The notes: generated by a model not told the origin, from the letters alone. A stretch of 64,000 nucleotides of DNA from Thermoplasmatota archaeon (GCA_018818785.1 JAHIRF010000005.1:310001-374000); one strand, 5' to 3'; positions 42,360-53,300 are shown, counted from the first letter of the stretch. Made by a program: numbers and translations.

Positions 42360-45300
42360 TCAGCGTTGCCCCTGACGAGGTCTGCCTGAGCTGTTCATCA
42401 TTTGCATCTTTTGCATCCTCGCATATTGCTCGCGCGAGACCGGTACCTTCACGACCATCTTGCCCGCGTTTGATGTATTGTGCCTCGGGCGCGCCGTCCC
42501 CGACATCGTATTAGTTCTGGGATTCGCAGCGGTGACTGGCGAGGGCTTCGGCGTGGTCGATGTCGAAGCGCGGTTCGCCTCTGCAGCTGCATGCACCGGC
42601 TTCTTTGGATTGTTGGTTCTGCGCCTCCTGACCTTCTCTTCCGCAAGTCTTCGGGACCTGAGGATGAGGATCATCGAGAGCAGTGAAGCCGCGCCTCCGG
42701 CAGCGATGATTCCGGCGATCGTCAGGATCATTCCATCTGATTTGTCTGTCTGGTCGTCCGCGCCGGGCGTCTCATCCGGCACCTCGTCATCGACGATAGG
42801 TCCCTCGATGAGTGACATGGTCAGATGCTCGCTCTCAGCGACATTGCCGGCGAAATCTACTGCGATCACATAGGCATCCATGCCGTCCCACATCGCGTCC
42901 GAGCCAATATCTGCAGTGTATGTTCCTCCGTTGGCCTGCATCTGGATGGCTGAGTAGGTCCCGTTGCCGTTGTTGTAGTAGAGTGTGACGGATTGGACTC
43001 CAAAGTCATCCGATATGATCGCGGATATGATGGCGGTCCCGTCTGAAGAGTATGTGCAGTTATCGTTCATTCTGATGACAGGGTTCATCCCGTCCACATA
43101 GAGTGACTGGTTGTGCCAGCTGGTCTGTCCCGAGAAGTCCCGGGCGTAGACCTGGAATAGGTACCATCCCGGACTCCATGCCGCTGTATCGATCGTTTGC
43201 GGGGCTGTCATCTGTTCGAAGTTCTCGCCATCTATCGACCAGGCTGCCTCCGAAAGGAACGCGTCCTCCACGGACACCTCGATCGGTGTTCCCGCTTTGA
43301 GAGAGCTTCCCGAGGCGGGGTCGACTGTGATGGTAGGCGGGGTCGAGTCCATCGCGAATGCATATGATGCATGCGCCTCGTTCCCTGCCAAGTCGTAGAC
43401 GATGACTGTCACGGTAAAGTAACCATCCGCGGGGCAGTTAGTGAGTGATATGTAGATATCGTGGTACGGGCTCGTCCTCATCTCTCCCCAGAGCATCCAG
43501 CTTACGATATCCAGGTGCTCCTCGGTGATATCCAGTGTTATTGTATCATCGGGGTTGACGAACGAGCCGTCGATCGGGGATGCGAGCATGATCTCTGGTG
43601 GCGTGTCGTCCACGGTTACCGTGAATGTCTTCTGTGCCGACTGGTCATGATCGTTGGTTGCGTTGACCGTAACCTCGTACACGCCTTCGCTCCAGTCTTC
43701 GGTCTGTATCGTGTAGGGTTCTTCCAGGTCATGCCAGGAACCGCCGATGGTCCATATGGCAGTCATATCTCCCAATCCGAGGAACGAGAATTCGAGTGGA
43801 ACACCAGATTGCACGACGGCATCGTCACCGGGGCTCTCCAGCAAGATGACTATGAACTGATCGGATATCTCGAAACTAGTGGATGCTGAGGCTGAATTCC
43901 CGAGCAGGTCTGTTGCCGTGACCTCGACAGTGTGCGTCCCGATCTCCCACCCCGTCATATCTATCGTGTAGGGTGTATCGAAGACCTGCGGGGCGCCGCT
44001 GTCCATGCTCCAGACCACCGAAGCGAGATGCTCGTCGCTCACCGATGCGGTAAGTGTATCGCATTGAGGAATCAGCATGCCATCTTCCGGATAGGTGATC
44101 GCAACGATCGGGTCCGATCCATCGACCTCGAACACGAACGACGCCTCTGTCTCTCCTCTGAGGTCGTCCGTCGCGACCACGGTCATGGTATGGGTCCCAT
44201 CTTTCCAGGTGCTTGTCGAAACGTCCCAAGGTGAGGACAACGCTCCCATCGGTGCGCCGTCCAGATACCACTGCGCCGTTACCGTGCCGTCATCCTCCAC
44301 AATGAGGTCGATTCCCGTCCCAGGTGCGATCAGACTGCCGTCGCCGGGTGAGACGAGCGTTATGCTGGGTAGCGTGTTGGAGTATTCTCCAGATGTGAAT
44401 GCGATAGTCCTCGTGACGCTCTCGTATATCCCTAGGTCGAAAGTCGCCGTGACGAGGACCGTATCACCCTGTGCGGTGAAGAGGTCTAGTGGGTTGAAGT
44501 GCCACTCGAAGCGTATCGCGCCGTTGTGCTCGTGGCCGTCCGAGGTGACATACTCGTCCAGGATTACGCCGATTTTAACACCATCGACCGTGAGTTCGAT
44601 CGGGACTGCGCCGCTTGCGTGGAGTGGCTCGCCGGACATGTCCGTGAGCTCTCCGTATAGGACGACAACCTCGTCGGCACTTCTGTATCCGATCTCAGTC
44701 TCGTCCGTTGTAAGCTGGAATGTAACCGGCACCTGCATCAGCGCTGCGTTTGATGCGGTGTACTGTATGTAGTTGCCGGATGAATCCGTGACCTTCATCA
44801 ATAGGTCGATTGCTGTGTCGCTCCCATCGGTCTGTATGCTTGTCTTGTAGGCTCCGCCACCGAGGTTAGTCACTGTGAGCGGATTCCATGCGGAGACATC
44901 GTCCGATCTCCAGCTCACTTCGACCGTCCCTATGGTAGACGCGTCGGTGGTCGTGAATTCCAGGTCCACAAGGTCCCCTGGAACGAACTTCTGGGACATC
45001 GCGAGCGAGGTTATTGCTGGCGGATCCGAGTCGACGCTGGGTGAGGTGAACCCGAGCTCGATGATAACATTGTCACATATCTGCGCCGATGGTGTATAGG
45101 TAATTCTTGCGACGTAGCTGCCGGCACCCATCAAGTCCATCGTCTTGACTGCATCTGGTCTGGACAGGAACTCTGAGAGCTGGTACACTCCGACAAACTG
45201 ACCATTCTTGTAGAGATTCAGCACAGGTGTACTGATCCCTCCGACCTTGGCCCCAGCCTGGTCCCTGAGGAGCGGGTGGTACAGGACCATCGTATCGTCT

Positions 45301-48119
45301 CCGTTTATCGTGTAGACCGATGGATAGAATGGTCCAGCACCGAGTCTATCCGACTCCGTCAGATCACCGATCGGTTCGAGGTAGGTGCGGTCCGGGAGTT
45401 CTATATTCGAAGCTGTCGCGGTTGCGACGAGATGGTCGTAGTCCGCTGTGTAGTATGCCCTTTCCGAGTACCCTCCGAATATGCTCTGTGGGAAGTACAG
45501 CTCAGAGAACACACCTTGGACTATCGTCGTCCTGGTCATGCCCGAGAAGAAGGAGTTGAGGGAAGTGTCCGTGTCCCTTCTTGTGAAGAATGCAGCATCT
45601 CCACCTATCGAGAGATGGTTGCCCCAGTCTCCCCAGATATCTGTGAGCTGGCCAGAGATGTCGTACTTTGTCTCGTATACGGAGTATTGTCCGTCGATTA
45701 GTGTGAGTGTAGTGGGCGTGCTCGCGTCCACGCCGTCGAACTCCCATGCGAGGAGGTACTGGAGATCTGCGTTGGCCTCGATGTAGAACTCAGTCGAGGT
45801 TCCGCTGGTGTACTCGTACCAGTTGTGCCAGTTCCTGCTCATGAACTCCCACATGGGGGCGGTATATGAGAAGCCTGAGACCGATATGCCGATGCTCTCG
45901 GTCGTATCGGATACGAAGATGTACTTGGAGTGCGGGATGGAGAAGACATCGCTGCCGGACATCGAGTAGTCCGAGCCGATGAGATGGAATGATATGTTCT
46001 TCGTCCCCTCGTGTCTGAGGTAGACGCGATAATCCTTCACGTATATCGGAAGTCCCTCGTCCGTTTCGAGATCGAGAGTCATCTTCCTTGCGGTCGACAT
46101 CGTGAGGTAGACATCGACTGTGGACAGTCTGCCGACAGTCACGGTCTTGGATAGAAGGTACGGATCCACGTAGTTGTATATGTCCTGATGGCCCGCAGCG
46201 CTCACGGAATAATCACCCGACGGCACGAGGAAGCTAGCCGGAGGTGCAGGGTTGATGTTTCCCCTCGCCATCATGGTCAGATCCGCATCCGGGAGCCTAT
46301 ATGCCCACACTCCTCCGAACGGGTCGTTGACCTCCTTGCCGTTCTCATCCAGGACATGCACGTTCAGGGTCGATAGAGCAGCGAATCCAAAGGGTATGAT
46401 CACGCTCTTGGAGGCGTATGTCAACCTCACTTCGCCCTCGAAGTATCCTTCATCAGTGTTCGGACCAGGTGCGGGTACTGAGAGGGTGACTGCCCCGCTC
46501 ATACCCGAGCTGATGGGTATCGAAGAGGGAGATACGCTGGAAGTGTTCGCCCAGACCATAAGGTTCGTGACGCCGTCTGCCGAGAGCGAGAGCCAATCGT
46601 CGGTAGAGCTGGCGAGGTTCACATACAATCCTATGTTGGTCACCGTAGCTGTCTGCACAGGCGCTCCTGCGAAGCCGTATGAGATAAGCGCGGGCACCGG
46701 GAACAGAGTCGTGTCCGCAGCGGCCGGGAGCCACATCTCGCCTGCACCGACGCTCCACAATGATGCGTCCAAGTCGTTCGCGCTGGTTATGATTGCTGAT
46801 TTGATCTGTTGAGGAGTCCATTCTGGATGAAGTTGCAGAAGGAGTGCCACACCACCGCTGACGTGCGGGGTGGCCATCGAGGTTCCGCTAGCTGCGAGAT
46901 ACCCTGTCGGTGAGCTGAGAGAACCGCTGGTAGGCACGGTCGAGGTTATTGAGACGCCAGGAGCGGATATCTCCGGCTTGATCGTCAGATCTGGGATGGT
47001 TCCCCTGGAGCTGAAAGCTGCCAGCACGCCGTCGTCATCGACCGCCCCGACGGTTATCGCATCGAGCGCGACCCCTGGAGACGCAACGGTCCCCATCGCC
47101 GGTCCTGCATTGCCCGCAGCAACCACGACCACGATCCCTGCTTCCACTGCTCTCGTTACTGCGAGACAGACCGGGTCGGATGCTTCGCCGGCACCACCGA
47201 GGCTCATGCTTATGACGTCAGCCTGGTCGGAGGTGTCGCCGTCGCCGTTGGGGTCCATCGCCCTGTCGATGGCTGCTATGACATCGCTCATGCTGCCCTG
47301 CCCGTCGGGTCCCAGGGTCTTGTACGCGAGCAGTTTTGCGTCGGGTGCGACGCCCTTGATCCCGCCGTTCGCGGCGATCGTTCCTGCCACATGAGTCCCG
47401 TGGCCGTTGTCATCCATCGGGTTTGAGTCATGATTATAGAAGTCGTATCCGCCGATCACCTTGTAGGTCGGACCGAACCCGCCGCCTAGATCGGGATGAG
47501 TGTAATCGATGCCAGTGTCGATGACTGCTACGACGATTCCCCTGCCTGTCACTGGGTATCCGTTTGAGTCCGTGCGCTCCCAGAGCTCGTCGGCGCCTAT
47601 CTGCGTGACGCTCTCCGTCAAGAACGCCTCGACCGGGAGGTCGGGATAGACCGAGATGGACTCATCGAGTGATAGGATTTCGTCCAGGGTCTGTATCGTG
47701 ACTCTGGCTGAGAATCCTGTGAATGCATATGTATACTCGCTTCCGGAGGTCAACTGCATGTCGAAGAACCGTAGCCCTCCTTCCGAGTCGGTGTGCTGAT
47801 AGGTGTAACCCTCGGGTACCGATACGATTATTCCTATGTAGCCCGCCTCGTCTGCCATGCTATCCCAGTCCCACTGCTGTCCGTTCCAGGATGGGGATAG
47901 TCTCGTGATCGTGTTGGCGTCTCCGCTAATTGCGACCTCATGCGGTTGGCTTTCGGTGGACGAGGTCAATGCTGAGAGCGCACCTGGTGAGGAGAATAAC
48001 ATGAGGGCCGCTATCGTGAGGGCGAATAGCATCACCGCTGAGAAATGGACCGACATCAGCCCGCGCTCTTCGGTTGTTCTGCAGCCGTTGCGCAGCCGCA
48101 GCGAATACTTCCTTCTCAC
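42360..48119 (-). CDS. Giant membrane-anchored subtilisin-like protease with Ig-like repeats
   Basis: This 1919-aa protein has a signal peptide (about 22-48) and a propeptide-like segment, then an S8 domain with complete triad: D201 (VVAVIDTGIDYTHPD), H243 (DNGHGTHVAGT), S414 (ASGTSMATPHV), and N337 in VVAAGNAGP. Beta-rich domains occupy 450-1080. At least six Ig-like repeats then run from about 1080 to 1750 with the recurring pattern IVSPxDGSxVxPxxTI / WxIDGxxxxxxxxP. The membrane helix is at about 1795-1815 (LTIAGIIAAGGAASLLSMIL). A basic cytoplasmic tail of about 100 residues has no PEF- or PGF-type sorting motif. It is probably a cell-surface protease. The ATG at 48119 or a later ATG (codon 22) starts it. 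Confidence 0.9.
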   Translation of the reverse strand: MRRKYSLRLRNGCRTTEERGLMSVHFSAVMLFALTIAALMLFSSPGALSALTSSTESQPHEVAISGDANTITRLSPSWNGQQWDWDSMADEAGYIGIIVSVPEGYTYQHTDSEGGLRFFDMQLTSGSEYTYAFTGFSARVTIQTLDEILSLDESISVYPDLPVEAFLTESVTQIGADELWERTDSNGYPVTGRGIVVAVIDTGIDYTHPDLGGGFGPTYKVIGGYDFYNHDSNPMDDNGHGTHVAGTIAANGGIKGVAPDAKLLAYKTLGPDGQGSMSDVIAAIDRAMDPNGDGDTSDQADVISMSLGGAGEASDPVCLAVTRAVEAGIVVVVAAGNAGPAMGTVASPGVALDAITVGAVDDDGVLAAFSSRGTIPDLTIKPEISAPGVSITSTVPTSGSLSSPTGYLAASGTSMATPHVSGGVALLLQLHPEWTPQQIKSAIITSANDLDASLWSVGAGEMWLPAAADTTLFPVPALISYGFAGAPVQTATVTNIGLYVNLASSTDDWLSLSADGVTNLMVWANTSSVSPSSIPISSGMSGAVTLSVPAPGPNTDEGYFEGEVRLTYASKSVIIPFGFAALSTLNVHVLDENGKEVNDPFGGVWAYRLPDADLTMMARGNINPAPPASFLVPSGDYSVSAAGHQDIYNYVDPYLLSKTVTVGRLSTVDVYLTMSTARKMTLDLETDEGLPIYVKDYRVYLRHEGTKNISFHLIGSDYSMSGSDVFSIPHSKYIFVSDTTESIGISVSGFSYTAPMWEFMSRNWHNWYEYTSGTSTEFYIEANADLQYLLAWEFDGVDASTPTTLTLIDGQYSVYETKYDISGQLTDIWGDWGNHLSIGGDAAFFTRRDTDTSLNSFFSGMTRTTIVQGVFSELYFPQSIFGGYSERAYYTADYDHLVATATASNIELPDRTYLEPIGDLTESDRLGAGPFYPSVYTINGDDTMVLYHPLLRDQAGAKVGGISTPVLNLYKNGQFVGVYQLSEFLSRPDAVKTMDLMGAGSYVARITYTPSAQICDNVIIELGFTSPSVDSDPPAITSLAMSQKFVPGDLVDLEFTTTDASTIGTVEVSWRSDDVSAWNPLTVTNLGGGAYKTSIQTDGSDTAIDLLMKVTDSSGNYIQYTASNAALMQVPVTFQLTTDETEIGYRSADEVVVLYGELTDMSGEPLHASGAVPIELTVDGVKIGVILDEYVTSDGHEHNGAIRFEWHFNPLDLFTAQGDTVLVTATFDLGIYESVTRTIAFTSGEYSNTLPSITLVSPGDGSLIAPGTGIDLIVEDDGTVTAQWYLDGAPMGALSSPWDVSTSTWKDGTHTMTVVATDDLRGETEASFVFEVDGSDPIVAITYPEDGMLIPQCDTLTASVSDEHLASVVWSMDSGAPQVFDTPYTIDMTGWEIGTHTVEVTATDLLGNSASASTSFEISDQFIVILLESPGDDAVVQSGVPLEFSFLGLGDMTAIWTIGGSWHDLEEPYTIQTEDWSEGVYEVTVNATNDHDQSAQKTFTVTVDDTPPEIMLASPIDGSFVNPDDTITLDITEEHLDIVSWMLWGEMRTSPYHDIYISLTNCPADGYFTVTVIVYDLAGNEAHASYAFAMDSTPPTITVDPASGSSLKAGTPIEVSVEDAFLSEAAWSIDGENFEQMTAPQTIDTAAWSPGWYLFQVYARDFSGQTSWHNQSLYVDGMNPVIRMNDNCTYSSDGTAIISAIISDDFGVQSVTLYYNNGNGTYSAIQMQANGGTYTADIGSDAMWDGMDAYVIAVDFAGNVAESEHLTMSLIEGPIVDDEVPDETPGADDQTDKSDGMILTIAGIIAAGGAASLLSMILILRSRRLAEEKVRRRRTNNPKKPVHAAAEANRASTSTTPKPSPVTAANPRTNTMSGTARPRHNTSNAGKMVVKVPVSREQYARMQKMQMMNSSGRPRQGQR

Positions 48120-48379
48120 TTGCGTTCACCCTCTCTTGTGATGTTCTAGCGGGCGCGCGTAATATGAAGGCATATTGCGTAGTTATCACTCACAGAAACA
48201 TATCCCATCCCTTCACGAGATCGCTCACCGAGTGACGTTCAAGGCTTGCCTAGGCGAGCCTGGCATGATACTGACGCGTATAAAACATTATTCTCAATCT
48301 TGATACCCGTAGGTACAAGTTTCAATAGGTGAAGAAATCGGTATCAAGGGGTTTGGATGTATCCGTCTGGCGTACCGGT
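48120..48379. other. Noncoding stretch with TATA-like box and inverted repeats
   Basis: No gene is apparent. GGCTTGCC TA GGCGAGCC at 48243-48260 forms a near-perfect stem. A TATA-like box (TATAAAA, 48279-48285) faces right. About 20 nt further, CTTGATACC (48299-48307) and GGTATCAAG (48340-48348) form a perfect 9-bp inverted repeat. The arms start about where transcription would begin. Confidence 0.45.
48299..48348 (+). ncRNA. Candidate structured RNA or operator with 9-bp closing stem
   Basis: A perfect 9-bp inverted repeat encloses 32 bases, with the left arm beginning about where a TATA box at 48279-48285 would place transcription initiation. The enclosed part has a weak TTTC/GAAA pairing. 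It could be a 5' structured leader, a small RNA, or a two-half-site operator. The next plus-strand gene starts only at 48903. No known riboswitch is recognised. Confidence 0.25.
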
Positions 48380-48598
48380 TCAGCGGCGTCTCTTCATCGC
48401 GACGACCGCGATTCCGACGGCGCCGATCGCACCGCCAGCGAGCAACAGGCCGAAGTAGCTGCCGAACTCAGGTATTTCGAATGTGAATGATACGTTCACC
48501 CATTGATAGGGTGCTGACGTGGCGATCGTGGAGTTGGGCGGTTGCTGTGCAGATTCAGGATCAAGAATCCTATGGCCGATGTGAGACATCTTATGCAA
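48380..48598 (-). pseudogene. Remnant of an archaeosortase-target surface protein (PEF/PEFG-type C-terminal tail)
   Basis: The 72-aa frame ends in a full tripartite sorting signal: motif IPEFGS, membrane helix YFGLLLAGGAIGAVGIAVVA, basic end MKRRR. The preceding residues (QQPPNSTIATSAPYQWVNVSFTF) look like the last stretch of a larger exported protein. There is no signal peptide, and an in-frame stop (near 48640) lies just upstream, with no ribosome site at the TTG or at the ATG three codons later. This therefore seems to be the 3' remnant of a broken gene; a very short membrane protein is less likely. The tail is of the type processed by archaeosortases, two of which are encoded in this window. 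Confidence 0.6.
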
Positions 48599-48902
48599 GA
48601 GAATGATGCGTGACCTGATTATGAATGAATAGAATCAATTGACTGCTCAAAGCAATCTTTTCTTTCTCCACGATTGCGGGTGGTGCGGAATCAATTGTGA
48701 TGGTTCGTGGGAAGAATCCCTGGTCCAATTTACTGGGACGATGCCCTTCGGGACAATCCTTTTTGTAGGAGTTCAACATACAGTCTCAAAACCACAAATC
48801 ACTCGGCGCCTCTGGCACTTCTGGACGCATTGATTAGAGGCGGACCGCATAGACTGTGGAGAAGAAGACGATGAGCTGAAAACGGAAAAGGAGGCGAGAA
48901 AC
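48599..48902. other. Noncoding leader region of the MttB-like gene
   Basis: The 304 bases hold no supported gene. A short CCC-TTCG-GG hairpin occurs near 48753. The 3' end has the AGGAGG ribosome site (48889-48894) of the MttB-like gene. A TATA-like box for that gene was not located with confidence. Confidence 0.4.
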
Positions 48903-50351
48903 ATGGAGGGTATCAAGTGTGGACCCAAGCTGAAGGTTCTGACGGATGAACAGGTCGATGCGATTCACGAGGCTACGCTGAAGATTCTTGAGAAGACCGG
49001 CGTTAGGTTCGATAGCGAGAATGCTCTCAAACGCCTCATAGCTGCCGGGGCAGTCATGCACCCGACCAGGAAGAACGTGCTTACATTCCCGAGGAGCATG
49101 GTCGAGGAATGTATCAAGAAGATCCCACACTACGGGACCTACCTCGCGAGAGATCCAAAGAACGATGTTGAATTCGACGGGGAGACCACCTTCGCCCACT
49201 GCCTGGGCGGCAACCCGTTGATGAAGGACATCGACACGGGTGAACCGAGGATGTCCACTCTGAAGGACGTCGAGGATGCAACGAAGCTCATGGACGCGCT
49301 TCCCAACTGTCATACGATCTCCAATCTGGTGGTTGCTACGGACGTGCCACCAGAGATCCTTTCCATCAAGACGATGGAGGCCATGATCAAGAACACCAGC
49401 AAGTGCGTCTCCGGTTACGCACTGAACATACCGACCGTCGATGCGATGGTCAAGATGTGGGCCGCGGTCGCCGGCAGTATGGACGCGCTGATGAAGAGGC
49501 CTCTGTTCTCCGTGTACGGTTCGCCGAGCAGCCCGCTCACTTGGGACGAGCACGCTGCGGACGTCATGCTGAAAGGCGCGGAGTATGGAGCGTTCGTCGA
49601 CATAGTGCCCTGCCCGATCTGCGGAGGCACGGCACCAATCACACTCAGTGGCGGTCTCGCGCAGCAGAACGCAGAACTGCTCTCCGGTGTCATGCTCATA
49701 CAGACGGAGAGCGCGAAGATCCCGATGCAGTACTCCGGCAGGTTGAGCATGCTCGACCTCCGAACGGGCAAGAACATCTGGGGAGTTCCCGAGATGGCTC
49801 TGGTATCCGCTGCGACGGTACAGATCGCTCACAGGTACAACATGATCGCTGATGTGTACGGCGTCACCACCGATGCAAACGACTGGGGCATGCAGGTCGG
49901 ACTAGAGAGGATGATGGCGGGGATGCTGCCGGCGATGGCAGGCGCGGACAATCTGTCCGGCATCGGCGGAGCATGGGACAATGCCGCGAGCTACGAGATG
50001 CTTGTCATTGACAACGAGATCTATGCAGATATCTTCCAGGCGATGCGCGGGATATCCTTGGACGACAACAAACTCGCACTCGACATCATAGACAAGGTCG
50101 GTCCGATGGGCAACTACCTCGCACAGATACACACGATGAAGAACATGAAGGACATCCGCATATCGCCTCTGTACGACAAGCGCCCGGCGGACAAGGCGAG
50201 GAAGGATGGCATACGCCCGTTGCAGGACCTCGCGAGGGACGCGGCCAAGAAGATCCTGAAAGAGCACCAGCCAACTCCGTTGGACAAGGACCAGCTCAGG
50301 GAGTTGGAAAAGGTCGTGAAGGAGTCCGAGAAGATACTGATGAAGAAGTGA
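48903..50351 (+). CDS. MttB-superfamily corrinoid-dependent methyltransferase without pyrrolysine
   Basis: This 482-aa protein has trimethylamine methyltransferase family (MttB, COG5598) features: start region LKVLTDEQVDAIHEATLKILEKTGVRFDSENAL, central GYALNIPTVDAMVKMWAAVAG and YGSPSSPLTWDEHAADVML, VDIVPCPICGGTAPITLSGGLAQQNAELL, and the C-terminal half with ADVYGVTTDANDWGMQVGLE. The frame contains no in-frame TAG, and TAG is a normal stop elsewhere in the window. This is therefore the non-pyrrolysine branch that includes glycine betaine methyltransferases. It would move a methyl group from a quaternary or tertiary amine to a corrinoid protein. No corrinoid protein or methylcobamide:carrier methyltransferase is present nearby. 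An AGGAGG site 8 nt upstream sets the start. Confidence 0.85.
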   Translation: MEGIKCGPKLKVLTDEQVDAIHEATLKILEKTGVRFDSENALKRLIAAGAVMHPTRKNVLTFPRSMVEECIKKIPHYGTYLARDPKNDVEFDGETTFAHCLGGNPLMKDIDTGEPRMSTLKDVEDATKLMDALPNCHTISNLVVATDVPPEILSIKTMEAMIKNTSKCVSGYALNIPTVDAMVKMWAAVAGSMDALMKRPLFSVYGSPSSPLTWDEHAADVMLKGAEYGAFVDIVPCPICGGTAPITLSGGLAQQNAELLSGVMLIQTESAKIPMQYSGRLSMLDLRTGKNIWGVPEMALVSAATVQIAHRYNMIADVYGVTTDANDWGMQVGLERMMAGMLPAMAGADNLSGIGGAWDNAASYEMLVIDNEIYADIFQAMRGISLDDNKLALDIIDKVGPMGNYLAQIHTMKNMKDIRISPLYDKRPADKARKDGIRPLQDLARDAAKKILKEHQPTPLDKDQLRELEKVVKESEKILMKK

Positions 50352-50394
50352 ACCATCCCTCACCGGTATCCCTGCAAACCCGTTCAAAAAACCC

Positions 50395-53300
50395 TTACTT
50401 CGTTTTCATCTTTCGAACGAACAGGTAGCCCGCTGCGCCTATCACTGCGACGATTCCCGCGACCGCGCCGATGACCGCCCAAGGACCGACGGGGCCATTG
50501 AGACTGAATACACTCGTCTCGATGGAGAACATGATGGTAGTGGTCTGTGAATTGTTCGCTTCGTCATACAGTGTGATGACCAACTCGTGTTCGCCATCCG
50601 CCAGGTCCGTCAGTGTGATGCCATCGATCATCGCGGTGATCGGATCGCCGCTATTCAGTTGGCAGAGAATGATGCATGGGCCACTCATTTCGTCGGAGCA
50701 AGTCCATGTGATATCGATCATGTTCGATGTGGATCTGAAGCCCGATGCTCGATCAGGGGTCACCACGGGTTCATCCGTGTCAACCTTCACGACAATCGAT
50801 TTAACGGGCTCGACATTCCCTGAGAAATCGACGGAGTAATACTCCAGGAGGTGGACGCCATCTCCCAGGATTATCTCCGAAGAGTAGGTTGACCATTCCT
50901 CGGAATCGATCCTGATGAACGTCATGTAGACGTCGCTCGCATTATCTACTCCTGTGAAGCTGACAGTGACCGGCGAGACATACCATCCTCTTCCGCCTTG
51001 AGTTCCGTTCTTCGAGAACTCGGTGTGCGGAGCCTCGGCATCGATTCCGAATGAAATCTCTTGTGCATCCTCTATGTTGCCCGCGATATCGACAGAATAG
51101 AATTCGATCGTATGGAGCCCTTCGCCTTCGACGGTGAACGGTGCTGAATACTCCTGCGCTGCATCACCGTCTAAGCTGTAAAACATGCCAGCAACGCCGC
51201 TCAATCCATCATACGCTGATAGGTTCACCTCCACTGGTGAGCGGTACCAGTTGAAGTGTCCCCACGTTCCTGACAAATCGCAGCTCGTCACGGGCGCAGT
51301 GCCATCGATCATGACCTCGATTGATTTCGACGATTCGCTGTTGCTGTAGCAATCCACGGAGTAGTACTCGACATGGTGAACCATGTCTCCGAGGAGAATG
51401 ATTGGGAATTCGTAGACATACCATTCGCCACCGTCGACTCTGCAATATGTCACGGGGTCGGGATCGAAATCGTCCATCGCGTAGAGAGACACCGCGACCA
51501 CGCCGGTGTACCAGCCGTCAAGACCCTCTGAACCGTTCCATATCACGAACGTGAACGGGGCCTGGTTGTCATAGACCTCCACTGTGATAGATGCACTATC
51601 CGTGCTGCCCGATGAGTCGCGCACCTCCAGACCTACGGTGTACGTCCCGATCGTGGAATACGAGTGCGTGACCATCTTATCCGTGGACCAATCCACATCC
51701 CAAACACCATCACCCTCCCAATCCCATCGAACTTCCAATGAGGACGCAAGATCGATATCATCAGTGCACCCAGTAGCATCGAACTCGAATATCGTGGACA
51801 CATTTCCCGATGACGGCGTCACGGTAACTTCTGCGACGGGAGGCTGATCCAGGATATCGGACGACATCGAGAATCTGACGAAGGGTGCGCCATATGGCAT
51901 CAATCCGACCCTGTCCCATTCATTCTCCAGATAGCTATGGGCAACCTGAGTGTTCGACCACTCCCACATATCGATCGGACCGACGAATGCCAATGTGCGC
52001 GTCAGTGGATCAACGAATATCTGGTCCTCGAAATCTGTCCACATGGGCTCGGAATAGATGCAGGTCATCGACTCGTATATCTCGTTGATTACACCAGTTC
52101 CGGCGTTTTCCAGGAATAGTTGCTCCTCTGCAGGCCACTCGAAGAAGAGCGATTCTCCTTCAGACAGATTGAACGCACCAGGGACATTGTGATACCGCAC
52201 ATACTCGCCATATCTCGCAGATCCGGGAGTCAGGCTCAGCCGCTCCTCATATTCGTAGGCATCATAATCGGAATATGGATGCTGAATGCTCGAAGGCACG
52301 TAGTCTTGACACACAGGCTCCCAGACCCAGCAAGGATCGCCCCCGACAGATGATGCGAATGCATACATCGCATAATCGACCACCGTATCGATATCGATGT
52401 TCGATGATTCAGGACCGATCTCCGCGTGCATCGAGAAGTCCTCGAACCAGTACTCTGAATCATCCATCCACGCGTCGTGCAGCCATCTTGCCATGAGTGC
52501 CTCGAATCCCCATGATACGATCTGCTGGTTCACGACCACGGTGTCCCCTACACGCTCAGCCGTGAGCTGGTGCATGAACACCTGCAACGGATACTCGTAC
52601 ATGCAGTAGATGTCTAGTCTATCATTCGCTTCAGAATCGATGTAATCCCACCATGCGAACCTGACGGATTCGCTTTCTGCAGACCACCAGGATGCGAAGT
52701 CATCCCACGCATCCACGGGCATGCCCAAGACGGACATAGCTGCAGTCTGGTCGAGAATCATCTCACCGTCGAATATCGTGATCCATCCGTCGTTGTTGTC
52801 CGCAGCGACCGGTGATAAGATCTCCAGTTCTGCATCGGTGCCGTATGTGAAGTACCAATCGAGCGTGACGTTTCCACCACTTGTGGTCCCAAGGTTCGGG
52901 ACGAACAAAGGCTTCTCAATCATGTTGATCTCAGGCATGTTCCTTCCAGTTATGTCCAAGCGCATGTTGGAATATGTCCAGACGTTGCCCTCCTGAAATC
53001 CATCGACCCAGTCATAGATGTAGGGATAACTGTCACTCCATGTGATCTCGTCGCTCCTCTTCTCGTACCATTCACCGAAAGGAACGTTGAACATGTCGTA
53101 CCATCTGTATTGCATGGACCTCTCGTCTCCATAGCCTGGAAGGACTGTCACCACAAGCGAATCGAATGCCGATTGATCATCTTTGTCGGTGACGGTGAGC
53201 GTCACATCGATGTTGCCATCCGAATAGAAGCATGTGACCACGGACTGCCCGAACATGTCGTACGAACCATCGGGTCCGTCGAAGGACCATGTCCAGTTCA

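Noticed and set aside
48591-48779. A 62-aa minus-strand frame upstream of the sorting-tail remnant
   Set aside because: It has no signal peptide or recognisable domain and is in another frame from the remnant; I could not show that it is the missing N-terminal part.
48903-50351. Pyrrolysine (amber) readthrough in the MttB-like gene
   Set aside because: There is no in-frame TAG; the gene ends in TGA, and TAG is used as a normal stop for other genes in the window.
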